NCBI GenBank assembly: GCA_946479185.1 | Contig: CAMLFF010000123.1 | Coordinates: forward strand, 1 to 8,690 | Reading direction: 5' to 3' | DNA length: 8,690 nucleotides | Origin: an uncultured Sphingobium sp. | GTDB lineage: Bacteria; Pseudomonadota; Alphaproteobacteria; Sphingomonadales; Sphingomonadaceae | Shown: positions 1 to 5,525 of the stretch, in pieces | How positions within the stretch are numbered: the first letter of the stretch is position 1 | How the letters are laid out: the number at the start of each line of letters is the position of its first letter | Notes under the pieces: generated by a model | What the model was told of the DNA's origin: nothing | Seen by the model: only the letters and a program-made list of their open reading frames with translations | Databases searched by the model: none | Position numbers and translations under genes: made by a program

Positions 1-142
1 CGATGGTCGTGTGGCCGGTGCCGGTCGCCTTCTGGCAATCCTTGCAGCAGCATTGTGAGACGAAGAGCGAGGGGCCGGTGAGCTTGTAGCGGAGCGCGCC
101 GCACAGGCACCCACCATCCAGAATAACGCCTTCACCCACCAT
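1..142 (-). CDS. GFA/CENP-V family zinc protein, N-terminal part only
   Basis: This is the first 47 codons of a gene that runs off the left edge. The protein begins MVGEGVILDGGCLCGALRY and continues to a CCCKDCQKATGTG segment. This is the signature of the GFA domain (glutathione-dependent formaldehyde-activating enzyme / CENP-V fold). Cys12 and Cys14 (GGCLCG) match the structural zinc pair. Cys31, Cys33 and Cys36 (C-x-C-x-x-C) match the second zinc site, with Cys32 where many members have His. The start at 142 is supported by a purine-rich GGGAG about 8 nt upstream on the minus strand. It lies 60 bp downstream of sdhB on the same strand, so co-transcription is possible. Most members of this family have no known substrate, and the specific formaldehyde role should not be assumed. 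Family assignment is firm; function is not. Confidence 0.85.
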   Translation of the reverse strand, partial: MVGEGVILDGGCLCGALRYKLTGPSLFVSQCCCKDCQKATGTGHTTI

Positions 143-202
143 AGCCCTGCTCCCTACCGTTCGTAACTTAACCCTCGGATATGCCTGGGGTTCCGTCAAG
201 GA

Positions 203-988
203 TCAGAGTGCGCGCTCGACCATCAGTTTCTTGGTCTCGGCAATGGCCTTGGCGGGGTTGAGCCCCTTGGGGCACACATTGGCGCAGTTCATGATCGTGT
301 GGCAGCGATAGAGGCGGAAGGGATCTTCCAGCTCATCGAGTCGCTCACCGGTGAACTCATCGCGACTGTCGGCGAGCCAGCGATAGGCTTGCAACAGGAT
401 GGCGGGGCCAAGGAAGCGATCGCTATTCCACCAATAGCTTGGGCAGCTGGTTGAGCAGCAGGCGCACAGGATGCACTCATAGAGGCCGTCCAGCTTCTCG
501 CGGTCGGCAGGCGACTGGAGGCGCTCCTTGCCCGATGGCGGCGGCGTGACCGTCTGCAGCCAAGGCTTGATGGCGCTATATTGCGCATAGAAGTGTGTGA
601 AGTCCGGCACGAGATCCTTGATCACGTCCATGTGTGGCAGCGGGGTGATGCGCACCTCGCCTTTGCAATCCTCAATCGCGGTGGTGCAGGCGAGGCCGTT
701 CTTGCCGTTGATGTTCATCGAGCAGGAACCGCAAATGCCCTCACGGCAGGAGCGGCGGAAGGTGAGCGAGCTATCCTGCTCACCCTTCATCTTGATGAGC
801 GCATCGAGCACCATCGGGCCGCACTCGTCCAGGTCGATCTCGAACGTATCGTAACGCGGATTTTCACCGCTATCGGGATCGTAGCGATAGACCTTGAAAT
901 TCTTGACGTTGTTCGCGCCATCAGCCGCTTTGTGGACATTGCCCTTCTTGCGAACGACACTGTTGGCGGGGAGAGTAAATTCGGCCAT
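203..988 (-). CDS. sdhB: Succinate dehydrogenase iron-sulfur subunit (SdhB)
   Basis: This is the electron-transfer subunit of respiratory complex II. It passes electrons from the FAD of SdhA to quinone at the SdhC/D membrane anchor and works on the cytoplasmic face of the inner membrane. The start chosen is the ATG at 988 ([10 protein letters not shown], 261 aa), because AGGAA lies 7 nt upstream and the family starts there; the frame stays open to 1129, but that extension is not family-like. The N-terminal ferredoxin domain holds the 2Fe-2S ligands C81, C86, C89 and C101 ([10 protein letters not shown]...GLAC). The C-terminal domain has C172, C175, C178 with C239 for 4Fe-4S, and C182, C229, C235 for 3Fe-4S ([12 protein letters not shown] and [12 protein letters not shown]). 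All expected ligands are present and the length is normal. sdhA is not immediately upstream: a divergent lipid-kinase gene starts at 1162. Confidence 0.97.
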   Translation of the reverse strand: MAEFTLPANSVVRKKGNVHKAADGANNVKNFKVYRYDPDSGENPRYDTFEIDLDECGPMVLDALIKMKGEQDSSLTFRRSCREGICGSCSMNINGKNGLACTTAIEDCKGEVRITPLPHMDVIKDLVPDFTHFYAQYSAIKPWLQTVTPPPSGKERLQSPADREKLDGLYECILCACCSTSCPSYWWNSDRFLGPAILLQAYRWLADSRDEFTGERLDELEDPFRLYRCHTIMNCANVCPKGLNPAKAIAETKKLMVERAL

Positions 989-995
989 CTTCGGG

Positions 996-1000
996 TTCCT
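996..1000 (-). promoter_or_regulatory. Ribosome binding site deciding the sdhB start
   Basis: AGGAA on the minus strand lies 7 nt before the ATG at 988. It supports that start over the upstream in-frame ATG at 1129, which would add 47 residues with no resemblance to SdhB. Confidence 0.7.
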
Positions 1001-1103
1001 GGCGCTCGGTTCCTGGACGGGCGCGTCATTTGCCGCGCCGCAATATGCGGGCGTCCTAGCGCGTCGAACCTTGTGGCTCAAGGGGAGAGGGCGTAGTTCC
1101 CAA

Positions 1104-1133
1104 ATTAGCCGCCAAATTGGCCGTTGCATCCAA
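1104..1133 (-). promoter_or_regulatory. Candidate sdhB promoter
   Basis: On the minus strand TTGGAT (1133-1128) is followed after 18 bp by GCTAAT (1109-1104), a plausible -35/-10 pair about 115 bp upstream of the sdhB start. It sits in the AT-richer part of the 173-bp gap between sdhB and the divergent lipid-kinase gene. Matches to consensus are partial. Because sdhB has no sdhA directly upstream it must have its own promoter somewhere in this gap. Confidence 0.3.
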
Positions 1134-1161
1134 TTGACATCATGAGGCGTTCTAAGGCGGC

Positions 1162-2001
1162 ATGACAGACAGCCTCTTCATTTTCAACGAACGCAGCGGA
1201 AGCTACAACCCGGCTTTAGTCGCTGAAATAGAACAGCTATTCGCGCAGGGCGACTGGCCGTTGGCCCGCGTGTGCGACATTGGCGAAGGCGCCTTGCCGG
1301 ATGCGGCGGAGGCGAAGGCACAAAATCTCGGGCTTATCGTTGTGTTGAGTGGCGATGGCACGCTTGCTGCCGTCGCAGAATCACTGGCCGGCTGGGAAGG
1401 CACATTGCTGATCCTCCCCGGCGGAACAATGAACCTGCTCTCACGCACGCTGCATGGCGATCGCACGGCGCAAGACATTGTGCGCGCCTATCTGGATGGG
1501 CAGGGCAGCATCTTGCGGCCTCCGGTGATTCTCGCAGGCGAGATTACGGCCTATACCGGCATGATCGTGGGGCCGACGGCGGCCTGGGGCAATGTGCGCG
1601 AGGCTTTGCGCAATTTTGATCTGACGGCGCTGGCGGACAAGGTGCCTGCCGCCCTCTCTGCCACCTTCGATTCGCCGGGCGTGACCCTTGAGGGCGAGGA
1701 GCAGGATTATCCTGCCATCTTCGTCGAGCCCTCGCTGGCGGGTTTGCGCGCTTATGGTGTGCTGGCCACGGGCGCAGGCGATCTGTTCAAGCATGGCTGG
1801 GCATGGCTTGCAGGCGATTTCAGGGATGGCCCCTCCGAACCGCTCGGCACTGCGGCGCATTTTAAAATGTGCTCGGACGGCGATACGCTCGATCTGCTCG
1901 TTGATGGCGAGAAGGCGGATACGAAGAGCCCGCTTGAGATGAAGCTTGGCCGGGCTGGCGTGCATTTCTTCGCGGCGCAGGGCGAGAAGGGCTGGCGCTG
2001 A
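1162..2001 (+). CDS. Diacylglycerol kinase-like lipid kinase
   Basis: The 279-aa protein belongs to the DAGK catalytic-domain superfamily (diacylglycerol, sphingosine and YegS-type kinases), which transfers the ATP gamma-phosphate to a lipid hydroxyl. Visible motifs are an N-terminal FNERSGS (8-14, equivalent to the usual NPxSG), the nucleotide-binding SGDGTL (63-68), the [14 protein letters not shown] stretch (86-99), and the late acidic segment [12 protein letters not shown] (239-250). No signal peptide or membrane segment is seen, which fits a cytoplasmic or peripheral protein. The ATG at 1162 has AAGG 4 nt upstream, a rather short spacing. It is divergent from sdhB and 111 bp upstream of the dipeptidase. 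The lipid acceptor cannot be read from sequence; in a sphingomonad it could be diacylglycerol, acylglycerol or a sphingoid base. Confidence 0.85.
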   Translation: MTDSLFIFNERSGSYNPALVAEIEQLFAQGDWPLARVCDIGEGALPDAAEAKAQNLGLIVVLSGDGTLAAVAESLAGWEGTLLILPGGTMNLLSRTLHGDRTAQDIVRAYLDGQGSILRPPVILAGEITAYTGMIVGPTAAWGNVREALRNFDLTALADKVPAALSATFDSPGVTLEGEEQDYPAIFVEPSLAGLRAYGVLATGAGDLFKHGWAWLAGDFRDGPSEPLGTAAHFKMCSDGDTLDLLVDGEKADTKSPLEMKLGRAGVHFFAAQGEKGWR

Positions 2002-2112
2002 GGAGCGCTGCATTATCGCTTCGGTAGGACGGGTTGCCTATACGAGATTTGCCGCATGCGTCGGCGCCGATTCATGCTTTCCAGATCGTGCTTAAAGCGA
2101 TCTAAAAGCGGC

Positions 2113-3399
2113 ATGCACAAATGTCTCTTGCCGCTGGTCGGCCTCCTGCTCGCTTCGGCCTCCCCCGCTTTTGCCGCTCCGGCTGATCCCGGCGATCCCG
2201 GTCTTCCTCGGCTGACAAAGATCCTCAAGGCTACGCCGCTGATCGACGGGCATAATGACTGGCCCGGCACGCTGGTGGGTGAGGCGGGGGACAAGCGCTG
2301 GACGCTGGACCTCAACCGGCTCGATCCGGTGGCTTATGATACGGACATCGAGCGGCTGCGGCAGGGGATGGTCGGTGGGCAGTTCTGGTCGGTCTTCGTT
2401 TCGCCCATGCTGCCGCCTGTGGAGCAGGTTCGCAAGACGCTGGACCAGATCGATCTCGTGAAATCCATTGCGCAGCGCTACCCCAATGACTTCGCGCTGG
2501 CGCGCACGGCAGTCGATGTGCGTGCGGCGCATAAAAAGGGCCGCATTGCCTCACTGATCGGCGCGGAGGGCGGCGGCCAGATTGATGAGAGCTTCTCGGT
2601 GCTGCGCTCTTACGCTGCGCTTGGCGTGGGCTACCTCACGCTCACCCATAGCCGCACCATTGCCTGGGCCGATAGCGCGACCGACGACCCCAAGCATAAG
2701 GGACTGACCCCCTTTGGCGTCGCGGTGGTGAAGGAGATGAACCGGCTCAACATGCTGGTGGACCTGAGCCATGTGAATGAAGACACGATGATGGACGCCA
2801 TCGCCGCGAGCCGTGCGCCCGTCATCTTCTCTCACTCAAGCGCGCGGGCCTTGTGCGATCATCCCCGCAACGTGTCGGACGCGGTGCTGAAGGAAGTGGC
2901 GCGCACGGGCGGCGTCGTGATGGTCGCTTTTGCGCCCAATTATATCTCGGAAGCGCGGCGCGTGTGGGGCGTACAGCAGGGTGCGCAAAAGTCCCTCTTC
3001 AACCAGCCGCCGCTTAATGGGCTGTATATCGGCCAACCCGACCGCGCGAAGGCGGCGATGGACGAATGGCTCAAGGCCAATCCCGAGCCGCGCGTGACGG
3101 TGCAGATGGTCGCGGATCATGTGAATCACATCGCCAAGGTCGCGGGCTATGATCATGTGGGGCTGGGCGGCGACTATGATGGGTTGCCTGCCTTGCCCGA
3201 TGGCATGGACGGGGTGGAAAGCTATCCGCCGTTGCTGCTGGAGCTGATGAAGCGCGGCTGGAGCGATGCCAACATCGCCAAGCTTGCCGGTGGGAACATC
3301 CTGCGCGTGATGGCGCAGTCCGAGAAGGTTGCCGCCGGTCTCGCAAATGAACCTCCCGCCACGGCGACGCGTGCGGCGCTGGATGGAGCCGGGGGCTGA
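2113..3399 (+). CDS. Secreted membrane-dipeptidase family (M19) metallopeptidase
   Basis: The 428-aa protein is of the renal-dipeptidase family (peptidase M19), amidohydrolase-fold zinc enzymes that cleave dipeptides, often with a D-residue at the C-terminal side. Starting at 2113, the N-terminus is a clean Sec signal peptide (MHK, then LLPLVGLLLASASPAFA, cleavage near residue 21-22), so it should act in the periplasm; there is no lipobox. Zinc and catalytic residues are visible in family order: H47 and D49 (DGHNDW), E152 (GAEGGG), H220 (DLSHVNE), H241 (FSHSSARALCDHPRN) and D354 (GLGGDYDG). R252 is the likely carboxylate-binding Arg. The frame is open to an ATG at 2056, which would give a 447-aa form with a long Arg-rich n-region; neither start has a strong Shine-Dalgarno. 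Natural substrate is unknown, with peptidoglycan-derived or scavenged dipeptides likely. Confidence 0.9.
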   Translation: MHKCLLPLVGLLLASASPAFAAPADPGDPGLPRLTKILKATPLIDGHNDWPGTLVGEAGDKRWTLDLNRLDPVAYDTDIERLRQGMVGGQFWSVFVSPMLPPVEQVRKTLDQIDLVKSIAQRYPNDFALARTAVDVRAAHKKGRIASLIGAEGGGQIDESFSVLRSYAALGVGYLTLTHSRTIAWADSATDDPKHKGLTPFGVAVVKEMNRLNMLVDLSHVNEDTMMDAIAASRAPVIFSHSSARALCDHPRNVSDAVLKEVARTGGVVMVAFAPNYISEARRVWGVQQGAQKSLFNQPPLNGLYIGQPDRAKAAMDEWLKANPEPRVTVQMVADHVNHIAKVAGYDHVGLGGDYDGLPALPDGMDGVESYPPLLLELMKRGWSDANIAKLAGGNILRVMAQSEKVAAGLANEPPATATRAALDGAGG

Positions 3400-3400
3400 G

Positions 3401-3424
3401 ACACGCCCGTCCGCCAGAGCGTGT
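3401..3424 (+). terminator. Weak hairpin after the dipeptidase gene
   Basis: A perfect 6-bp inverted repeat (ACACGC ... GCGTGT) with a 12-nt loop begins 2 nt after the stop codon. It is followed by TACAATT rather than a run of T, so it is at best a weak intrinsic terminator or a 3'-end stabilising stem. Confidence 0.3.
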
Positions 3425-3582
3425 TACAATTGCATAGGATAATAATTGCATGTCATTTTGGCCCAAATGCAGTTGGGCGGATCACAGCCGTTAATGAATA
3501 AGCCTCATTCGATCACTGTCATTTTGGGTGCAATAACAGCGGCTTTACCCTTGTTGTCGGCCTGACAGCCCCCTCCCTCGCG
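3425..3582. other. AT-rich non-coding leader with short repeats and dyads
   Basis: No credible gene is seen here. The stretch is clearly richer in A and T than its surroundings. AATTGCAT occurs at 3428-3435 and 3444-3451. An 11-bp direct repeat, TGTCATTTTGG, occurs at 3451-3461 and 3517-3527. The first copy overlaps a near-palindrome at 3454-3469 (14 of 16 positions symmetric), flanked by TGCAT and ATGCA. The second lies in a dyad, TGTCATT-N8-AATAACA (3517-3538). These lie 45-155 bp upstream of the predicted -35 of the TPS operon, a reasonable place for regulator binding sites. No known regulator is recognised. Confidence 0.45.
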
Positions 3583-3611
3583 TTGACAATATTAACCATG
3601 CTGGGTAACTC
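3583..3611 (+). promoter_or_regulatory. Candidate promoter of the tpsB-tpsA operon
   Basis: A perfect -35 hexamer TTGACA (3583-3588) is followed after 17 bp by TAACTC (3606-3611), a poor but usable -10. The implied start near 3617-3619 falls at the first base of the GAGATC hairpin that precedes the riboswitch aptamer. The agreement between promoter spacing and RNA structure makes this the best candidate, though the -10 match is weak. Confidence 0.5.
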
Positions 3612-3617
3612 CAGCCA

Positions 3618-3634
3618 GAGATCGCTTTGATCTC
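3618..3634 (+). promoter_or_regulatory. Possible anti-P1 hairpin of the riboswitch expression platform
   Basis: GAGATC (3618-3623) and GATCTC (3629-3634) form a perfect 6-bp stem with a 5-nt loop. Its 3' arm uses four of the five bases of the 5' arm of P1 (3631-3635), so the two stems exclude each other. Forming it would release the 3' arm of P1 and hence the tpsB ribosome binding site. The role is inferred from base pairing only. Confidence 0.5.
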
Positions 3635-3710
3635 GAAAAAGGCAAACCGTCGGTAACGACGGGACGCAAAGCCTCCGGTCCTGGTCAGCAGGATAGCGGG
3701 GTCGCCGAGG
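3631..3710 (+). ncRNA. Cyclic-di-GMP-I riboswitch (GEMM-I) aptamer
   Basis: The conserved core of class I c-di-GMP aptamers is present in order: an A-run followed by GGCAAACC (3641-3648); a hairpin CCGTCG-GTAA-CGACGG with a GNRA tetraloop (3647-3662); GGGACGCAAAGCC (3661-3673), whose GCC pairs with the first GGC; and a second hairpin, TCCTG with CAGGA (3679-3693). This is followed by TAGCGGGG (3694-3701), which forms the tetraloop-receptor side. The outer stem P1 is TCTCG (3631-3635) with CGAGG (3706-3710). The element ends 8 nt before the tpsB ATG, on the same strand. Such aptamers bind the second messenger c-di-GMP and commonly control motility, adhesion and surface genes, which fits the TPS operon behind it. 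The family call is very secure from sequence and architecture. Confidence 0.95.
3707..3710 (+). promoter_or_regulatory. tpsB ribosome binding site inside riboswitch stem P1
   Basis: GAGG, 8 nt before the ATG at 3719, is the only good Shine-Dalgarno candidate. It is also the 3' arm of P1 of the c-di-GMP aptamer, so its exposure should depend on whether P1 is formed. Confidence 0.65.
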
Positions 3711-3718
3711 GATTAAAG

Positions 3719-5473
3719 ATGACGAAGCCTTGCGTTTTCGGTCTCACTGCTGCCGTGCGTCGCACGCCGCCGTTGAGCCGCTATTCTCGACCAACATTCA
3801 AAAGCCTTCATGTCTATTTGAGCGCCGTTGCGCTGGGCGGTCTGCTCACTGCTGGCAACGCCTCTGCGCAGGTTCAGCAAAGTGTCGATCCCGGCCGGGT
3901 GGGTGAGCGGCTGCGTGAGCGCAGTGATTTGCCGAGCGTTTCTCCGCTCGACCTGCCCGAGCAGCCTGCCCAATCCGCTGCGCCGCAGAGCGATCTGCCG
4001 GTCACGCTCAGCGCCATTCGGTTCGAGGGCGCGACGGTGGTGCCGTCCGATGTGCTGGATGCGCTGGCCGCACCCTATCTCAATCGCGAAATGCCGGTCT
4101 CCGAGCTGTTCAGGCTGGCTCAGGCGGTCACCGTCGAATATCGCCGTCGGGGCTATGTTCTCTCCCGCGCGATTGTCGCGCCGCAGCGGATCGAGGGCGG
4201 CGTCGCCACGATCAACATTGTTGAAGGCTATATCGGCGAGGCCCGTGTCGAGGGGGATGCTGGCGGCTATCGTCCCTATCTGAACGCCTATCTCGCACCG
4301 CTGCGCACGGCCCGACCAACCTCGGGCGATGATCTCTCCCGCGCCTTGTTGCTCGCACGCGATCTGCAGGGTGCCGATGTGCAGGCGGTGCTGACCCCAT
4401 CGGCTACGCTGGCAGGCGCTGCTGATCTCGATCTGGTGGTCAAGCGCAAGCCCATCGAGGCCTTTGCAGCTATCGACAATCGCGGCACCCGCTGGCTTGG
4501 TCCCGTGCAAATCTATGGCGGCGTCGTGCTCAATGATCTGCTCGAAACGGGCGGACGCCTTGCCATCACGGCGGTCGGCGCGCCCGATCAGGGTGGCGAG
4601 TTGGGCTTCATTTCCGGCGCTTATGATCAGCCCATTGGCGGATCAGGCCTGCGTGCCAGCGCCTTCGCCAATTACGCGCGCACCCGCCCCGGTGACGAAT
4701 TGCGTCCGCTCGATCTTAAGGGCGAGAGTGTCAGCTGGGGGGTGGGCGTCAAATATCCCTTCCTGCGCAGCCGCTCGACCAACATTCTTGGGCAGCTCAA
4801 TTTCGTCTCGCGCGATAGCGAATCACGCAGCCTGCTCCTCAATCCGATCTTTGACGACAAAATCCGTCTGGTGACCGCTGAGCTGCTCGCCAATCATGGC
4901 GATGCGACGGGCGGACAGACCACGGTCCGGGCCAGCATCTCACAAGGCGTGGACTTTTTCGGCACGACCAGATTGGGTGATCGGGCCAAGTCGCGTGGCA
5001 CGGCGTCGGGCTTCTTCACACGCATCAATGGCGAGATCAGCCGCGTTCAGCCGCTGTATCGCGGCTTGCATCTGCTGGTTGCCGGAACCGCGCAATGGAC
5101 GCAGGATAGCCTGCTCGCCTCGGAAGAACTTGGCATTGGCGGCAATGATTTTGGCCGGGCCTATGACCCTTCGGAGATCACCGGCGACAAGGGCTATGCG
5201 GGCAAGGCCGAGCTTTTCTACACCATCCCCGCGCGCGGCATGGGTTCGGTTGAACCCTATGCCTATTTCGAGGGCGGGCGCGTCTATCAGAACCATCCAT
5301 TGCCGGGCGAGGCCAGGCGTAACGGGCTGCAATCGGCTGGCGCGGGGCTCCGCGTGAGCGTTGCCCGTCGGTTCGGCTTCTCGATGGAATATGCCAAGCC
5401 GATCCGCCGTCCGGTGACGTCCCTTGGCGACCGCGATGGCCGCATCTTCCTCTCGTTCAGCGCTGCCTACTGA
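3719..5473 (+). CDS. Two-partner secretion transporter TpsB (FhaC/ShlB/HecB type)
   Basis: The 584-aa outer-membrane Omp85-superfamily protein should export the neighbouring TpsA. The start at 3719 is supported by GAGG at suitable spacing. The N-terminus is a long signal peptide of about 50 residues with a basic n-region and cleavage near ASA/QVQQ. A linker (51-95), probably the helix and pre-POTRA part, is followed by POTRA repeats. The first is about 96-171 (VTLSAIRFEGA to YRRRGYVLSRAIVAPQRIEG to INIVEG), the second about 172-244. The 16-strand beta-barrel occupies about 245-584. The loop-6 motif typical of the family is seen as GGNDFGRAYDPSEITGD (474-490). The chain ends in an aromatic residue (FSAAY), as BAM-inserted barrels do. 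Length matches FhaC relatives. It is the first gene of the operon, with tpsA 52 bp downstream and a c-di-GMP riboswitch immediately upstream. Confidence 0.93.
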   Translation: MTKPCVFGLTAAVRRTPPLSRYSRPTFKSLHVYLSAVALGGLLTAGNASAQVQQSVDPGRVGERLRERSDLPSVSPLDLPEQPAQSAAPQSDLPVTLSAIRFEGATVVPSDVLDALAAPYLNREMPVSELFRLAQAVTVEYRRRGYVLSRAIVAPQRIEGGVATINIVEGYIGEARVEGDAGGYRPYLNAYLAPLRTARPTSGDDLSRALLLARDLQGADVQAVLTPSATLAGAADLDLVVKRKPIEAFAAIDNRGTRWLGPVQIYGGVVLNDLLETGGRLAITAVGAPDQGGELGFISGAYDQPIGGSGLRASAFANYARTRPGDELRPLDLKGESVSWGVGVKYPFLRSRSTNILGQLNFVSRDSESRSLLLNPIFDDKIRLVTAELLANHGDATGGQTTVRASISQGVDFFGTTRLGDRAKSRGTASGFFTRINGEISRVQPLYRGLHLLVAGTAQWTQDSLLASEELGIGGNDFGRAYDPSEITGDKGYAGKAELFYTIPARGMGSVEPYAYFEGGRVYQNHPLPGEARRNGLQSAGAGLRVSVARRFGFSMEYAKPIRRPVTSLGDRDGRIFLSFSAAY

Positions 5474-5479
5474 CCATTC

Positions 5480-5504
5480 GGGGGCGTGAATGATCGCGGC
5501 CCCC
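5480..5504 (+). other. Inverted repeat between tpsB and tpsA
   Basis: GGGGGC (5480-5485) and GCCCCC (5499-5504) can form a 6-bp all-GC stem with a 13-nt loop in the 52-bp gap. There is no T-run after it, so it is not a standard terminator. It could stabilise an RNA end or partly reduce readthrough from tpsB into tpsA, but this is speculative. Confidence 0.35.
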
Positions 5505-5514
5505 AAGCGAATTT

Positions 5515-5518
5515 TGGA
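5515..5518 (+). promoter_or_regulatory. tpsA ribosome binding site
   Basis: GGAG lies 7 nt before the ATG at 5526. It is a strong site and fixes the start of the exoprotein, and it means tpsA can be translated independently of tpsB. Confidence 0.75.
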
Positions 5519-5525
5519 GACCGAT

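Noticed and set aside
1134..1139. TTGACA as a -35 box for the lipid kinase gene
   Set aside because: A 17-bp spacer would put the -10 over the start codon at 1162, and no TATAAT-like sequence is found at usable spacing.
1441..2013. 190-codon minus-strand frame opposite the lipid kinase
   Set aside because: The plus strand carries clear kinase motifs (GDGT, PGGTMN), and the antisense product has none.
2056..2112. Longer start for the dipeptidase
   Set aside because: It adds 19 mostly basic residues ahead of an already complete Sec signal peptide. It cannot be excluded because neither start has a strong Shine-Dalgarno.
3713..4510. 265-codon open frame on the minus strand opposite tpsB
   Set aside because: It is antisense to a well-supported tpsB, its translation shows no recognisable domain, and long antisense frames are expected from GC-rich codon use. 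It would also start inside another gene without a ribosome binding site.
5480..5504. Intrinsic terminator between tpsB and tpsA
   Set aside because: The stem is not followed by a T-run, and the two genes are functional partners expected to be co-transcribed.
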